DNA from: Hymenobacter mucosus
Lineage (GTDB): Bacteria > Bacteroidota > Bacteroidia > Cytophagales > Hymenobacteraceae
Assembly (NCBI RefSeq): GCF_900188255.1
Contig: NZ_FZNS01000007.1
Location: forward strand, 62,001 to 126,000
DNA: 64,000 nucleotides
Direction of reading: 5' to 3'
Shown piece by piece: positions 35,435-46,452 of the stretch. The translations under genes were made by a program, and so were the position numbers. Each line of letters begins with the position of its first letter. The first letter of the stretch is position 1. The notes under the pieces were generated by a model. That model searched no databases. It was given only the letters and a program-made list of their open reading frames with translations, and was not told where the DNA came from.

Positions 35435-36616
35435 ATGAAACAAGTCGCTCCATCTCTGGCCGCCTGCCTACTCACCTTACTGGTAGGGGCTACCTCTTGC
35501 AGCTCAAAACAGGAATCAGCCGCCGGGGGGCCTCCTGGTGCGCAACAGCAGCAAGTAAAAGACTACCCCGTGCTGACGCTCACGCCCCAAACGGCGGTGC
35601 TGCATACGGACTATCCCACGGTGCTGGAAGGCCAGGCCAACGTTGAAATTCGCCCCAAGGTTGATGGCTTCATCGACCAGGTGCTAGTGGATGAAGGCGC
35701 CCGGGTGCGGAAGGGCCAGCTCCTGTTCCGCCTCAACAGTGACGAGTCAGACCAGCAGGTGCGTTCCGCCCAAGCCTCCGTGCTCAGTGCCCAGGCCGAC
35801 GTAACGGCCGCCCAGCTCGACGTGCAGAAAACCCAGCCGCTGGTAGAGCAGAACATTCTGAGCAACTATCAATTGCAGGCCTACCAAGCCACGCTCCAGT
35901 CGCGGCGGGCGGCCCTGGCCCAGGCCCGTGCTACCCTGCAAAACGCCCAAAAGACGCAGAGCTACACCCGCATCAGCAGCCCCGCCGACGGGGTAATTGG
36001 CACCCTGCCCTATAAGCTGGGTTCCTTGGTTAATAGCTCCCTTGCTGAACCTCTTACCACTGTAGCCAGCATTGGTACGGTGCGGGCCTATTTCTCCATC
36101 AACGAGAAAGACGCCCTGGCTTTCAGCCAAGCTACGCCCGGCACCACCAGCAAGGAGCGCCTCAGCAAGCTGCCCAGCGTGCAACTCGTGCTGTCCGATG
36201 GTAGCGTGTACGCCCAGCCGGGCCGCGTGGAAGCGGCCAGTGGCCTCGTAAACACCCAAACGGGCTCCGTTACGGTGCGCGCCAGCTTCCCCAACCCCGC
36301 GGGCGTACTGCGCAGCGGAGCTACCGGCCTAGTGCGCCTGCCTCAGCAAGTGCCCAGCGCCCTGGTAGTGCCCCAGTCGGCTACTTATGAGCTGCAAGGC
36401 AAGCACTTCGCCTATGTAGTGGGCCCCGATAACAAGGTGAAAAATACCGAAATCCAGGTGCAGGCGCTGCCCGACGGCCGCCGCTACGTGGTGCGCGAGG
36501 GCCTACAAGCCGGCGACCAGATTGTAACGGAAGGCGTCAGCGCCCTGCAAGATGGCCAAGCCATTAAGCCCCGCCCCGCTATGCCCGATACTACAGCCTC
36601 GGCCTCGCCCCGCTAA
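35435..36616 (+). CDS. RND efflux periplasmic adaptor (AcrA/MexA family) lipoprotein
   Basis: 393 residues from the ATG at 35435, which places a lipobox (ATSC, Cys 22) after a signal peptide. Then the membrane-fusion protein order: beta-barrel strand, lipoyl half-motif (NVEIRPKVDGFIDQVLVDEGARVRKGQLLFRL), alpha-hairpin coiled coil (about 105-175, Gln/Ala-rich), second lipoyl half (TRISSPADGVIG), beta-barrel and membrane-proximal domain ending ALQDGQAIKPRP. It links the inner-membrane pump to the outer-membrane channel. First gene of a three-gene operon, 18 bp before the pump. Confidence 0.95.
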   Translation: MKQVAPSLAACLLTLLVGATSCSSKQESAAGGPPGAQQQQVKDYPVLTLTPQTAVLHTDYPTVLEGQANVEIRPKVDGFIDQVLVDEGARVRKGQLLFRLNSDESDQQVRSAQASVLSAQADVTAAQLDVQKTQPLVEQNILSNYQLQAYQATLQSRRAALAQARATLQNAQKTQSYTRISSPADGVIGTLPYKLGSLVNSSLAEPLTTVASIGTVRAYFSINEKDALAFSQATPGTTSKERLSKLPSVQLVLSDGSVYAQPGRVEAASGLVNTQTGSVTVRASFPNPAGVLRSGATGLVRLPQQVPSALVVPQSATYELQGKHFAYVVGPDNKVKNTEIQVQALPDGRRYVVREGLQAGDQIVTEGVSALQDGQAIKPRPAMPDTTASASPR

Positions 36617-36634
36617 CCTACTTCGCAACAACTC

Positions 36635-39600
36635 ATGTTTAAGATATTCATCGAACGACCCGTCCTCTCGACGGTCATCTCCGTGCTCCTGGTGATTCTG
36701 GGGGTGCTGGGACTGGTGTCGCTGCCAGTGTCGCAATACCCGGAAATTGCGCCGCCTACCGTGCAGGTGTCAGCCGCTTATACCGGCGCCAATGCCGACG
36801 TAGTACTGCGCTCCGTGGTAGTGCCGCTGGAAGAGCAAATCAACGGCGTAGAGAACATGACCTACATGACCTCCACCGCCAACAATGAAGGCGCCGCTAC
36901 CATCACCGTGTACTTCAAGCAAGGCACCGACCCCGACCTGGCCGCCGTGAACGTGCAGAACCGGGTAAGCAAAGCTACGCCGCTCTTGCCCCAGGAAGTT
37001 ACGCAAACCGGCGTGACGGTGAGCAAGCGCCAAAGCAGCATGCTGCTCATCTTCTCGCTCTACAGCGACAACCCAGCTTACGACCAGACCTTCCTGCAGA
37101 ACTACGCCAAAATCAACCTGATTCCGCAGATTCAGCGGGTGAGTGGGGTAGGCGACGCGTCGGCCTTCGGCTCGCGCGACTACTCCATGCGCATCTGGCT
37201 GAAGCCCGACGTAATGGCTAGCTACGGCCTGATTCCGCGGGATGTATCGGCGGCGCTGGCTGAGCAAAACATTGAAGCCGCCCCGGGTAAGTTTGGCGAA
37301 AATAGCGGGCAGGCGTTTCAGTACATCCTTAAGTACAAAGGCCGCTTAGTGCAGGCCTCCGAGTACGGTAACATCGTGATTCGCACGACTGATACCGGCC
37401 AGATTCTGCGCCTCAAAGATATTGCCCGTATTGAGCTGGGCGCGCTCAGCTACTCCAGCACTTCGGCCACCCAGGGCAAGCCTAGCGTGATTATCGCCAT
37501 TAACCAAACGGCAGGCTCCAACGCCCAGGAAGTGGTAGAGAATAGCAAGAAGCTCATTGAGCAGGCTTCGGCTTCCTTCCCCGAAGGCGTGCACACGGCT
37601 ACCCTCACTGATGCCAACAAATTTCTGGATGCCAGCATCGAGAAGGTGATTCACACCCTGATTGAAGCCTTCGTACTGGTATTCATCGTGGTGTTCCTCT
37701 TTCTGCAGGATTTCCGCTCCACTCTCATTCCGGCCATTGCCGTGCCGGTAGCCATTGTGGGCACGTTCTTCTTCCTGAACCTATTTGGCTTCACCATTAA
37801 CCTGCTCACCTTGTTTGCCTTGGTGCTGGCCATTGGTATTGTGGTCGATGATGCCATTGTGGTGGTAGAAGCCGTGCACGCCAAGCTCGACGCCGGCGCT
37901 ACCTCCGGCAAGGCGGCCACGCTGTCGGCCATGAGCGAAATTACCGGCGCTATCATTTCCATTACCTTGGTCATGGCGGCCGTATTCGTGCCGGTGTCGT
38001 TCATTACGGGCTCGGCAGGCGTGTTCTATAAGCAATTCGGCCTCACGCTGGCCATTGCCATCCTGATTTCGGCCGTGAATGCTCTGACGTTGAGCCCAGC
38101 CTTGTGCGCCCTGTTGCTCAAGCCTCATCCTCAGGGCGAGCACGCCAAGAGTGGTCTGCTGCAACGGTTCTACACTGCTTTCAACGCCGGTTTTGAGTCG
38201 GTGACGGGGCGCTATACCCGCTCGGTGAGCTTCCTGAGCCGCCACAAGTGGATAGGCCTGGCGGGCATTGCGCTGGCGGGCGGTATTTTCTGGTGGCTGC
38301 TGCGCACCACGCCGGCGGGCTTCGTGCCTAACGAGGACGGCGGCGTCATCTTCGCCGATATCAGCCTGCCGGCGTCGGCCTCTCTAGAGCGCACCCAGAA
38401 GGTAGCCAACGAGGTAGACAGCATTGCCAGCACCATGTCGTTGATGCACACCCACAGCCGCATCACCGGGCAGAGCTTCCTCAATGGCGCGGGTAGTTCC
38501 TACGCCATGGTAATTATGGAGCTCAACCCCTGGGATGAGCGCAAAAACCAGCCGATTGCGGCTACCATCGGGGAGCTGTTTGCCCGCACGGCCCATATCC
38601 GCGATGCCAAAATCATCTTCTTTTCGCCACCTACCTTGCAGGGCTTTGGTAACAGCAACGGCTTCGAAGTGCAGTTACAAGACCGGGCCGGTGGTGATAT
38701 TGCCACCATGGGCAAAGTCAGCCAGCAGTTTATTGCGGCCCTGAGCCAGCGGCCGGAAATTCTGTTTGCTAGCACGGGCTTCAACCCCAACTTTCCGCAG
38801 TACCAAGTAGATGTGAACGTGGCTCGCACCAAAGAAGCCGGCCTTACGTCCAGCGACGTGCTGACCACCTTGCAGGGCTACTTCGGCGGCTTGTACGCGT
38901 CCAACTTCAACCAGTTTGGTAAGCAGTACCGCGTGATGGTGCAGGCCGACGCCGCCTACCGCACTAATCCCGAAAGCCTCAACCGCATCTTCGTGCGCTC
39001 GGCCAACGGCACCATGGCCCCCATCACCGAGTTCATCACCCTGACTCGCGTATTCGGCCCCGAAACGCTGAACCGCTTCAACCTGTACTCGGCCGTTAGC
39101 ATTACTGGTAGCCCCAAGCCGGGCTACAGCTCCGGTGATGCCATCAAGGCCATTGAGGAAGTGGCCCAGCAAACCCTACCGGCTGGCTACGGCTATGAGT
39201 TTTCGGGGTTGACCCGGGAGGAAATATCGGCCGGCTCCCAGACGGTATACATATTTGGGCTGTGCCTAGTGTTTGTGTACTTCCTGCTCAGCGCCCAGTA
39301 TGAGAGCTACATTCTGCCCTTCGCGGTGTTGCTGTCCTTGCCCATCGGCCTGGCCGGGGCCTTCATCTTCGCCAGCCTGTTCGGGGTCGATAACAACATC
39401 TACCTGCAGATTTCGCTCATCATGCTCATTGGGTTGCTGGCGAAGAACGCCATTCTGATTGTGGAGTTTGCGCTGGAGCGGCGCCGACACGGCATGTCTC
39501 TAGTGGAAGCCGCCATTGAAGGCGCGCGGGCCCGTTTCCGCCCCATCCTGATGACATCATTTGCCTTCATTTTGGGCTTGGTGCCGCTGATGCTGGCTTC

Positions 39601-39820
39601 CGGGGCCGGGGCCGTGGGCAACCGTTCCATTGGTACGGCCGCCGTGGGGGGCATGCTGATCGGAACCGTGTTCGGGGTGTTCGTGATTCCGGTGCTCTTT
39701 ATCATGTTTCAAAGCCTGCAGGAGCGCATCAGTGGCCCGCCAGTAGCGGCTGAGGCTGAACCGGCAGCAGCCGATACATCAGCCCGGCCTTTGGTCCCGA
39801 CGGCACTGCCGGCCCACTAA
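36635..39820 (+). CDS. RND multidrug efflux pump, HAE1 (AcrB) family
   Basis: 1061 residues, usual length for AcrB-type pumps. N-terminal FIERPVLSTVISVLLVILG is the family signature. The proton-relay aspartates are present at 405 and 406 (GIVVDDAIVVVE) and the TM10 lysine in LLAKNAILIVEFA. Two large periplasmic loops and twelve transmembrane segments are apparent. The C-terminal 25 residues are Ala/Pro-rich. It exports hydrophobic drugs, dyes, solvents or detergents using the proton gradient, with the adaptor and outer-membrane factor encoded on either side. Confidence 0.96.
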   Translation: MFKIFIERPVLSTVISVLLVILGVLGLVSLPVSQYPEIAPPTVQVSAAYTGANADVVLRSVVVPLEEQINGVENMTYMTSTANNEGAATITVYFKQGTDPDLAAVNVQNRVSKATPLLPQEVTQTGVTVSKRQSSMLLIFSLYSDNPAYDQTFLQNYAKINLIPQIQRVSGVGDASAFGSRDYSMRIWLKPDVMASYGLIPRDVSAALAEQNIEAAPGKFGENSGQAFQYILKYKGRLVQASEYGNIVIRTTDTGQILRLKDIARIELGALSYSSTSATQGKPSVIIAINQTAGSNAQEVVENSKKLIEQASASFPEGVHTATLTDANKFLDASIEKVIHTLIEAFVLVFIVVFLFLQDFRSTLIPAIAVPVAIVGTFFFLNLFGFTINLLTLFALVLAIGIVVDDAIVVVEAVHAKLDAGATSGKAATLSAMSEITGAIISITLVMAAVFVPVSFITGSAGVFYKQFGLTLAIAILISAVNALTLSPALCALLLKPHPQGEHAKSGLLQRFYTAFNAGFESVTGRYTRSVSFLSRHKWIGLAGIALAGGIFWWLLRTTPAGFVPNEDGGVIFADISLPASASLERTQKVANEVDSIASTMSLMHTHSRITGQSFLNGAGSSYAMVIMELNPWDERKNQPIAATIGELFARTAHIRDAKIIFFSPPTLQGFGNSNGFEVQLQDRAGGDIATMGKVSQQFIAALSQRPEILFASTGFNPNFPQYQVDVNVARTKEAGLTSSDVLTTLQGYFGGLYASNFNQFGKQYRVMVQADAAYRTNPESLNRIFVRSANGTMAPITEFITLTRVFGPETLNRFNLYSAVSITGSPKPGYSSGDAIKAIEEVAQQTLPAGYGYEFSGLTREEISAGSQTVYIFGLCLVFVYFLLSAQYESYILPFAVLLSLPIGLAGAFIFASLFGVDNNIYLQISLIMLIGLLAKNAILIVEFALERRRHGMSLVEAAIEGARARFRPILMTSFAFILGLVPLMLASGAGAVGNRSIGTAAVGGMLIGTVFGVFVIPVLFIMFQSLQERISGPPVAAEAEPAAADTSARPLVPTALPAH

Positions 39821-39911
39821 GGGACTTTCGCCTGCGGCCTTGGGTAGCTTCCTCGCTACGTCAAGGGCGCCAGGGCGGGACTCATTTCTGAACGCTAGAT
39901 CTTTCCTGAGT

Positions 39912-41300
39912 ATGACTATTTCCAAGTTGCGGTGGCTGTGCAGCCTCCTGCTGCTCTTCTATATTTCCTCCTGTCAGGTCACGAAGCCTTACGAGGCGCC
40001 CACCACCAAAGTGGAGGGTTTGTACCGCGACGTGGTACCCACGGACACGACCACGCTAGCCCAGTTGCCCTGGCGGACTTTGTTCACCGACCCGCAGCTG
40101 CAAAGCCTGATTGCCGAGGGAATTGCCAATAACCTCGATCTGCAAGTGGCCGCAGCCCGGGTGCAGCAGGCCGATGCCTATTTCCGCCAGAGCCAGGCCG
40201 CTTTTCTGCCTACGCTCTCTGCCACCGGCAACGTAACGCGCGCCAAGCAAGCCGCCTTCAACGGCTTGGGCTCCTTTCCGGCCGGTACCCAGTACCAGCT
40301 GTTCGGTATTGCAAGCTGGGAGGCCGACTTGTGGGGTAAGCTACGCAGCTCCAAAAAGGCCTACCTGGCCCAGTTGCGCCAAAGCGAGGCCTACCAGCGC
40401 ACGGTGCAAACCAGCCTGGTAGCCAACGTAGCAAACTACTACTATCTCCTGCTAGCCCTAGACCAGCAGCTTGACATCACCCAGCAAACCGTGCAAAACC
40501 GCATTCAGGACGTGAAAACCATGCAGGCCCTGAAAACGGCCGGTATTGTGACGGGGGCGGCCGTGGTGCAGAGCGAAGCCAACCGCTACGCCGCCGAGGT
40601 CAGCATCCCCGACCTTAAGCAGCAGATTCGGGAAACAGAAAACACGCTGAGCACCTTGCTAGGCCGCGTGCCCGGCGCCATTCCGCGGAGCACCCTGCAA
40701 AGCCAGGAGGTTGTGAGCACCCTGCAAACTGGGGTGCCCGCCCAGCTACTACGCTACCGCCCCGATGTGCAGCAAGCTGAGTACGCCTACCGCTCTGCCT
40801 TTGAGTTGACTAACGCGGCCCGCGCTTACTTCTACCCAGCCCTCACGCTCACCGGAAATGGCGGCTACTCCACTTTCCAGCCGGAAAACTTGATTAGCCC
40901 TACGGCGGTATTTTATGCCTTGGGCGGTGGCTTGGTGCAGCCTATCCTCAACCGGGGCGCCAACAAAGCCCGCCTACGGGTATCGGAAGCCCAGCAGACG
41001 GAGGCACGCCTGAACTTGCAAACGTCTCTGCTCACGGCCGGGGAGGAAGTTTCCAACGCCCTATACTCCTACCAAGCCGCTGGCGACAAGGCTGCCGTGC
41101 GCACCCAGCAGCTCGATGCCCTGGAAAAATCGGTGACCTACAGCCAAGCCCTGCTAAAGAATGGCTTTGCAAACTACACTGAGGTGCTTACGGCGCAGCA
41201 AAGCTTGCTACAAGCCCAACTCAATGGCATCAATGACCGGCAGCAGCAGCTACAGGCCGTGACGACGCTGTACCGGGCTTTGGGCGGCGGCTGGCAGTAA
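39912..41300 (+). CDS. RND outer-membrane efflux lipoprotein (OprM/NodT family)
   Basis: 462 residues from the ATG at 39912 (MTISKLRWLC), which gives a lipobox ending ISSC at Cys 21. The N-terminus after it (QVTKPYEAP) and WRTLFTDPQLQSLIAEGIANNLDLQVAAARVQQA are typical of the NodT/OprM group, followed by two repeats of the outer-membrane efflux protein domain (second around LLRYRPDVQQAEYAYRSA). It forms the trimeric exit duct for the pump. 91 bp after the pump gene, and last gene of the operon. Confidence 0.95.
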   Translation: MTISKLRWLCSLLLLFYISSCQVTKPYEAPTTKVEGLYRDVVPTDTTTLAQLPWRTLFTDPQLQSLIAEGIANNLDLQVAAARVQQADAYFRQSQAAFLPTLSATGNVTRAKQAAFNGLGSFPAGTQYQLFGIASWEADLWGKLRSSKKAYLAQLRQSEAYQRTVQTSLVANVANYYYLLLALDQQLDITQQTVQNRIQDVKTMQALKTAGIVTGAAVVQSEANRYAAEVSIPDLKQQIRETENTLSTLLGRVPGAIPRSTLQSQEVVSTLQTGVPAQLLRYRPDVQQAEYAYRSAFELTNAARAYFYPALTLTGNGGYSTFQPENLISPTAVFYALGGGLVQPILNRGANKARLRVSEAQQTEARLNLQTSLLTAGEEVSNALYSYQAAGDKAAVRTQQLDALEKSVTYSQALLKNGFANYTEVLTAQQSLLQAQLNGINDRQQQLQAVTTLYRALGGGWQ

Positions 41301-41421
41301 GCCACCTGGGCTACCCCAGTGCGCAGGTACTACTTGGCGGTTAGTTTAAAACTGTCGCCAGCCTAGCCCCGCAACCGGGTACGCAACCTATTGAATGTTC
41401 ATTCCATACAGTCATTTTGCC

Positions 41422-41724
41422 ATGAGTAAGCGCGCATATACCTACCGCCTGCACCTAGAGCAAGTGCACAGCCCGCAACCTGATAGTTCTCAGCCAGAAC
41501 CGTTAAAGCTGGAATTTGAGAACCACGACGACCTGTTCCGCATCATCAGCTTAATGCAGCAGCGTGACCCGTTTGTGGAACCAGGCCAGGCTACGGAGTT
41601 TGCTATTGGCTTGAAGCTCTTCGGTGAAGTACTGCTGAAAAACCGGCAGCATCCGCTATTCGAAGAGTTTGGGCCAGCCTTTGGGGCCTTCATGAAGCGC
41701 CTCAAATCGCCCGATCCGGCCTAG
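41422..41724 (+). CDS. DUF3861 family protein
   Basis: 100 residues from the ATG at 41422 (MSKRAYTYRLHLEQV). The pattern LKLEFENHDDLFRII, then TEFAIGLKLFGEVLLKN and HPLFEEFGPAFGAFMKRLK, matches DUF3861 as I remember it. The function of this family is unknown. No signal peptide. It lies 121 bp after the efflux operon and is followed at once by a very strong hairpin. Confidence 0.8.
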   Translation: MSKRAYTYRLHLEQVHSPQPDSSQPEPLKLEFENHDDLFRIISLMQQRDPFVEPGQATEFAIGLKLFGEVLLKNRQHPLFEEFGPAFGAFMKRLKSPDPA

Positions 41725-41761
41725 GCCGGTCAGCAGAACGGAGTCAATTCCACAAGGATTG

Positions 41762-41840
41762 CACCTACAAGCAACGAGGCTACCCTACCTCAACCGACAG
41801 ATAATCGGCTGGGGTAAGGTAGCCTCGTTGCTTGTAGGTG
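41762..41840. terminator. Very long hairpin between DUF3861 gene and thi operon
   Basis: A perfect 23-bp stem (arms 41762-41784 and 41818-41840, starting CACCTACAAGCAACGAGG). The 33 nt between can fold further (CCTCAACCGA / TCGGCTGGGG), extending the helix with a few mismatches. It lies 37 bp past the DUF3861 stop. It should terminate transcription strongly, but is longer than most intrinsic terminators, with no T-run. Confidence 0.65.
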
Positions 41841-41932
41841 GAATAAAGTATGCATATGTAGTGGGTGGTAAGCTCTCTTAGTCAGGCGGCTTGTTGCCAG
41901 TTGGTTAGGTCATGTTTATGCCCAGGCACTAG

Positions 41933-41961
41933 TTGCTAACCCCTGTGCTACCCAAATTTTG
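41933..41961 (+). promoter_or_regulatory. Weak candidate promoter of the thi operon
   Basis: TTG at 41933-41935 and AAATTTTG at 41954-41961, 18 nt apart, about 40 bp before the riboswitch. It departs from the Bacteroidota consensus at one base of the -7 element. Confidence 0.25.
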
Positions 41962-42003
41962 TGTTTGGCGTTTCCAGGCCTTTGCGCTACGTTAGCGGCG
42001 TAA

Positions 42004-42083
42004 ACTTTAGGGGTGTCCTGCTAGCCAGGACTGAGATGATACCCTTTGAACCTGATCAGGCTGATACCTGCGAAGGGAAAAGT
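42004..42083 (+). promoter_or_regulatory. TPP (THI-box) riboswitch
   Basis: The conserved TPP aptamer is complete: P1 arms ACTTT (42004-42008) and AAAGT (42079-42083), GGGGTG, the CTGAGATGATACCC core that binds the pyrimidine, GAACCTGATC and the ACCTGCGAAGGGA pyrophosphate-binding side. It lies about 90 bp before thiS. High thiamine pyrophosphate should switch the whole thi operon off, by masking the thiS ribosome site or by termination; no clear terminator hairpin is seen between it and thiS, so translational control is more likely. Confidence 0.97.
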
Positions 42084-42175
42084 AGCAGAAAGCACGCGTG
42101 TGCCCTAGTGGGCTCATGGTGCACACTTCCTATTGTTTATAGTCAGATTATCAATCAACTAACCTCCTTAGTTGC

Positions 42176-42379
42176 ATGGTCTACTATGTAAACAATACGC
42201 GCCAAGAGGCGCCTACTGCCCGCACCCTGGCCGAGGTGCTAACGGAGCTAAACGTGGCCAGCCAGCGCGGCATGGCCGTGGCCGTGAACGAGATGGTAGT
42301 GCCCCGCCCGGAGTGGGCCAGCTACCCCCTGCAAACCAACGACCGCCTTACCATCATCCGCGCTACGCAGGGCGGCTAG
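42176..42379 (+). CDS. thiS: Thiamine sulfur carrier protein ThiS
   Basis: 67 residues ending in Gly-Gly, as required for adenylation and thiocarboxylate formation. The ubiquitin-like pattern is clear (VYYVNN, LAEVLTELNV, GMAVAVNEMVVPRPEW, LQTNDRLTIIRATQGG). ThiS brings the sulfur to thiazole synthase ThiG. First gene after the TPP riboswitch, 30 bp before thiC. The adenylating enzyme ThiF is not in this operon and must be supplied by another gene. Confidence 0.96.
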   Translation: MVYYVNNTRQEAPTARTLAEVLTELNVASQRGMAVAVNEMVVPRPEWASYPLQTNDRLTIIRATQGG

Positions 42380-42409
42380 CCTACGCATTCCCTTCATTCT
42401 TCCTTTCCG

Positions 42410-44281
<1,872 letters not shown>

Positions 44282-44285
44282 CGCT

Positions 44286-45050
44286 TTGCCCAGGTTTTCG
44301 CTTCGCCCGTACGCTCTCAGCATTGCCGGCTTCGACCCTAGCGGCGGAGCTGGCTTGCTGGCCGACTGCAAAACGCTGGAAAGCAACGCAGTATATGGCT
44401 TGGGGGTATGTACCGCCCTTACCTTCCAAAACGACCTAGCCTTTGAGCGCGTGAGTTGGGTTTCCTCGGTAGATATTCTAGCCCAGGCCCGGCTGTTGTT
44501 TGCGCGCTTCCCTATTGGCTGTGTGAAGATTGGATTATTTGAAAACCTGGCGTACCTGCCGGAGCTACTAGGGTGGCTGCAAAACCAAAACCCGCAAGTG
44601 CGCATCATCTGGGACCCGGTGCTGAAGGCAAGTGCGGGCTACGAGTTTCACCAGGGGCCACCGCGGGAGCTGGTGCGGGCGGCATGCGCCTCCCTAACCT
44701 TACTGACGCCCAACCAACCGGAAATGCTACGGCTTTGGCCGGCCGATACCGCCTTGCAAGCGGCTCGGGAGGTTAGTGCGTTTTGCCCTGTGCTACTGAA
44801 AGGCGGCCATGAGGCGGGGCCGTTTGCCACGGATGTACTCATGATGAACGGGGAGGAGCACCTATTTTCTGCCCCCCGCTTGCCCCAGGGGGAGAAGCAC
44901 GGGAGCGGGTGCGTGTTGTCTGCGGCAGTGCTAGCGCACCTTGCCAAAGGGGCGTCGTTGGTGGAGGCCTGCCGAGCGGGCAAGGAGTACACGGCCACCG
45001 TCTTGGGTAGTAATCCAACGCTGTTGGGGTATCATGTTTCATCCAGGTAA
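44286..45050 (+). CDS. thiD: Hydroxymethylpyrimidine (phosphate) kinase ThiD
   Basis: The ribokinase-like fold of HMP(-P) kinase is clear: ALSIAGFDPSGGAGLLADCKT, YGLGVCTALTFQND, VKIGLFEN, IIWDPVLKASAG, LLTPNQPE, VLLKGGHE and the anion-hole/catalytic stretch EKHGSGCVLSAAVLAHLAKG. No ATG precedes the first domain strand. Likely starts are the TTG at 44286 (5 bp after thiC, used here, 254 residues) or a GTG at 44250 that overlaps thiC by 32 bases. The enzyme makes HMP pyrophosphate for coupling by ThiE, encoded 4 bp downstream. Confidence 0.92.
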   Translation: MPRFSLRPYALSIAGFDPSGGAGLLADCKTLESNAVYGLGVCTALTFQNDLAFERVSWVSSVDILAQARLLFARFPIGCVKIGLFENLAYLPELLGWLQNQNPQVRIIWDPVLKASAGYEFHQGPPRELVRAACASLTLLTPNQPEMLRLWPADTALQAAREVSAFCPVLLKGGHEAGPFATDVLMMNGEEHLFSAPRLPQGEKHGSGCVLSAAVLAHLAKGASLVEACRAGKEYTATVLGSNPTLLGYHVSSR

Positions 45051-45054
45051 TGCC

Positions 45055-45681
45055 ATGAGGATAAGCAAACTACATTTCATTGCGGCTACTCCCCAACAGG
45101 CGGAGCAAGCCTGTGCGGGTGGGGTTCGGTGGGTACAGCTGCGGGTGAAAAACGCGTCGGCCGCCGACTGGGAAACGCTAGCCCGTGCCACCCAGCAGGT
45201 ATGTCGGCGCTACAAGGCTACCCTGCTGATCAACGACAACCCCGCCCTAGCCCGCGCAATAGGAGCCGATGGCGTGCACCTGGGCAAGGAAGATATGGCC
45301 CCCGACAGTGCGCGTGCTTTGCTCGGGCCGAAATTCATCATTGGGGGCACGGCCAATACCTTCCAGGATATTGAGCGGCTGGCAGCGGTTGGCGTCGACT
45401 ACATTGGTTTGGGGCCGTTGCGCTTCACTACCACCAAGCAGAAGCTAAGCCCCCTCCTAGGGCTGGCTGGCTATCAGGCCCTGTTGCAGCAAGTGCGAGC
45501 CGCTGGTATCACCGTGCCTATTGTTGCTATTGGGGGCATCCTAAAGTCCGATGTGGGTCTGCTCTTGGAAGCAGGACTGCACGGCGTGGCATTGTCGGGC
45601 GCCATCTCTACCGCTGCCGACCCTGCCGCCGAAGCCGCGCTTTTTCTTGACCAATTGTACCCCCAGGTTACTCACATATGA
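45055..45681 (+). CDS. thiE: Thiamine phosphate synthase ThiE
   Basis: 208 residues from the ATG at 45055, four bases after thiD. TIM-barrel pattern of thiamine-phosphate synthase: RWVQLRVKN, LLINDNPALARAIGADGVHLGKEDM, IIGGTANTFQDIERLAAVGVDYIGLGPLRFTTTK, VPIVAIGGI, GLHGVALSGAI. It joins HMP pyrophosphate and thiazole phosphate. The stop overlaps thiG by four bases (ATGA). A second TenI/ThiE-type gene lies at the other end of the operon, convergent. Confidence 0.96.
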   Translation: MRISKLHFIAATPQQAEQACAGGVRWVQLRVKNASAADWETLARATQQVCRRYKATLLINDNPALARAIGADGVHLGKEDMAPDSARALLGPKFIIGGTANTFQDIERLAAVGVDYIGLGPLRFTTTKQKLSPLLGLAGYQALLQQVRAAGITVPIVAIGGILKSDVGLLLEAGLHGVALSGAISTAADPAAEAALFLDQLYPQVTHI

Positions 45682-46451
45682 CTTCTCAGCCCCTTGTTAT
45701 TGCCGATCGGCAGTTTTCATCCCGCCTCTTCACGGGCACCGGTAAGTTCAGCTCCACCGCTTTAATGGAGGAGGCGCTGCTAGCCTCGGGTTCGGAGCTC
45801 GTGACCGTCGCCCTGAAGCGCGTTGATGTAGCGGACGCCGAAGATGATTTGCTGCGTCACCTGGGCCACGAGCAGTTTCAGCTACTGCCCAATACGTCGG
45901 GGGTGCGTACGGCGAGGGAAGCCGTTTTCGCTGCCCAACTAGCCCGCGAAGCTCTCGAAACCAACTGGCTGAAGCTGGAAATTCATCCTGACCCCAAATA
46001 CCTCCTGCCCGACCCCGTGGAGACGCTGAAAGCCGCCGAGGAACTGGTGAAGCAGGGCTTTGTAGTCTTGCCCTATATCCATGCCGACCCTGTGCTGTGC
46101 AAGCGGCTGGAAGAGGCAGGTGTGGCCGCCGTTATGCCCCTGGGAGCTCCTATTGGTAGTAATAAAGGCTTGCTAACTAGAGAGTTCCTGGAAATTATCA
46201 TTGGTCAGAGTCGGATACCCGTGGTGGTAGACGCAGGCATTGGGGCTCCCTCGCACGCCGCTGCAGCCATGGAGCTAGGTGCCGATGCGGTGCTAGTGAA
46301 TACGGCCATTGCGGTGGCGGGCCAACCCGTGGCAATGGCGCAAGCGTTCCGGCTAGCCGTGGAAGCTGGCCGCATAGCGTACGAAGCCCGCCTAGCGGAG
46401 CCAGTAGCCCATGCCTCCGCTAGTAGTCCTCTAACCGCCTTCCTCGATTAA
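45678..46451 (+). CDS. thiG: Thiazole synthase ThiG
   Basis: 257 residues. Thiazole synthase pattern: SRLFTGTGKFSS, VTVALKRVDV, LLPNTSGVRTAREAV, then WLKLEIHPDPKYLLPDP with Lys 99 as the likely Schiff-base residue, VLPYIHADPVLCKRLEEAG, AAVMPLGAPIGSNKGL, and VVVDAGIGAPSHAAAAMELG, ADAVLVNTAIA. ThiG joins deoxyxylulose phosphate, dehydroglycine (from ThiH) and ThiS-thiocarboxylate into the thiazole ring. Overlaps thiE by 4 bases, one base before thiH. Confidence 0.97.
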   Translation: MTSQPLVIADRQFSSRLFTGTGKFSSTALMEEALLASGSELVTVALKRVDVADAEDDLLRHLGHEQFQLLPNTSGVRTAREAVFAAQLAREALETNWLKLEIHPDPKYLLPDPVETLKAAEELVKQGFVVLPYIHADPVLCKRLEEAGVAAVMPLGAPIGSNKGLLTREFLEIIIGQSRIPVVVDAGIGAPSHAAAAMELGADAVLVNTAIAVAGQPVAMAQAFRLAVEAGRIAYEARLAEPVAHASASSPLTAFLD

Positions 46452-46452
46452 C

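Noticed and set aside
35088..35453. 121-codon minus-strand frame before the efflux operon
   Set aside because: It overlaps the start of the adaptor gene and occupies the region where the efflux promoter must be; no domain recognised. Part of it could be real, but I cannot support it.
36770..38245. Long minus-strand open frames antisense to the RND pump
   Set aside because: They mirror the codon structure of the pump gene, have no family resemblance, and such antisense frames are expected in GC-rich coding DNA.
44286..45681. Idea that thiD and thiE are a fused bifunctional enzyme
   Set aside because: The frames are separated by a stop codon and a four-base gap with a proper ATG for thiE; they are two adjacent genes.
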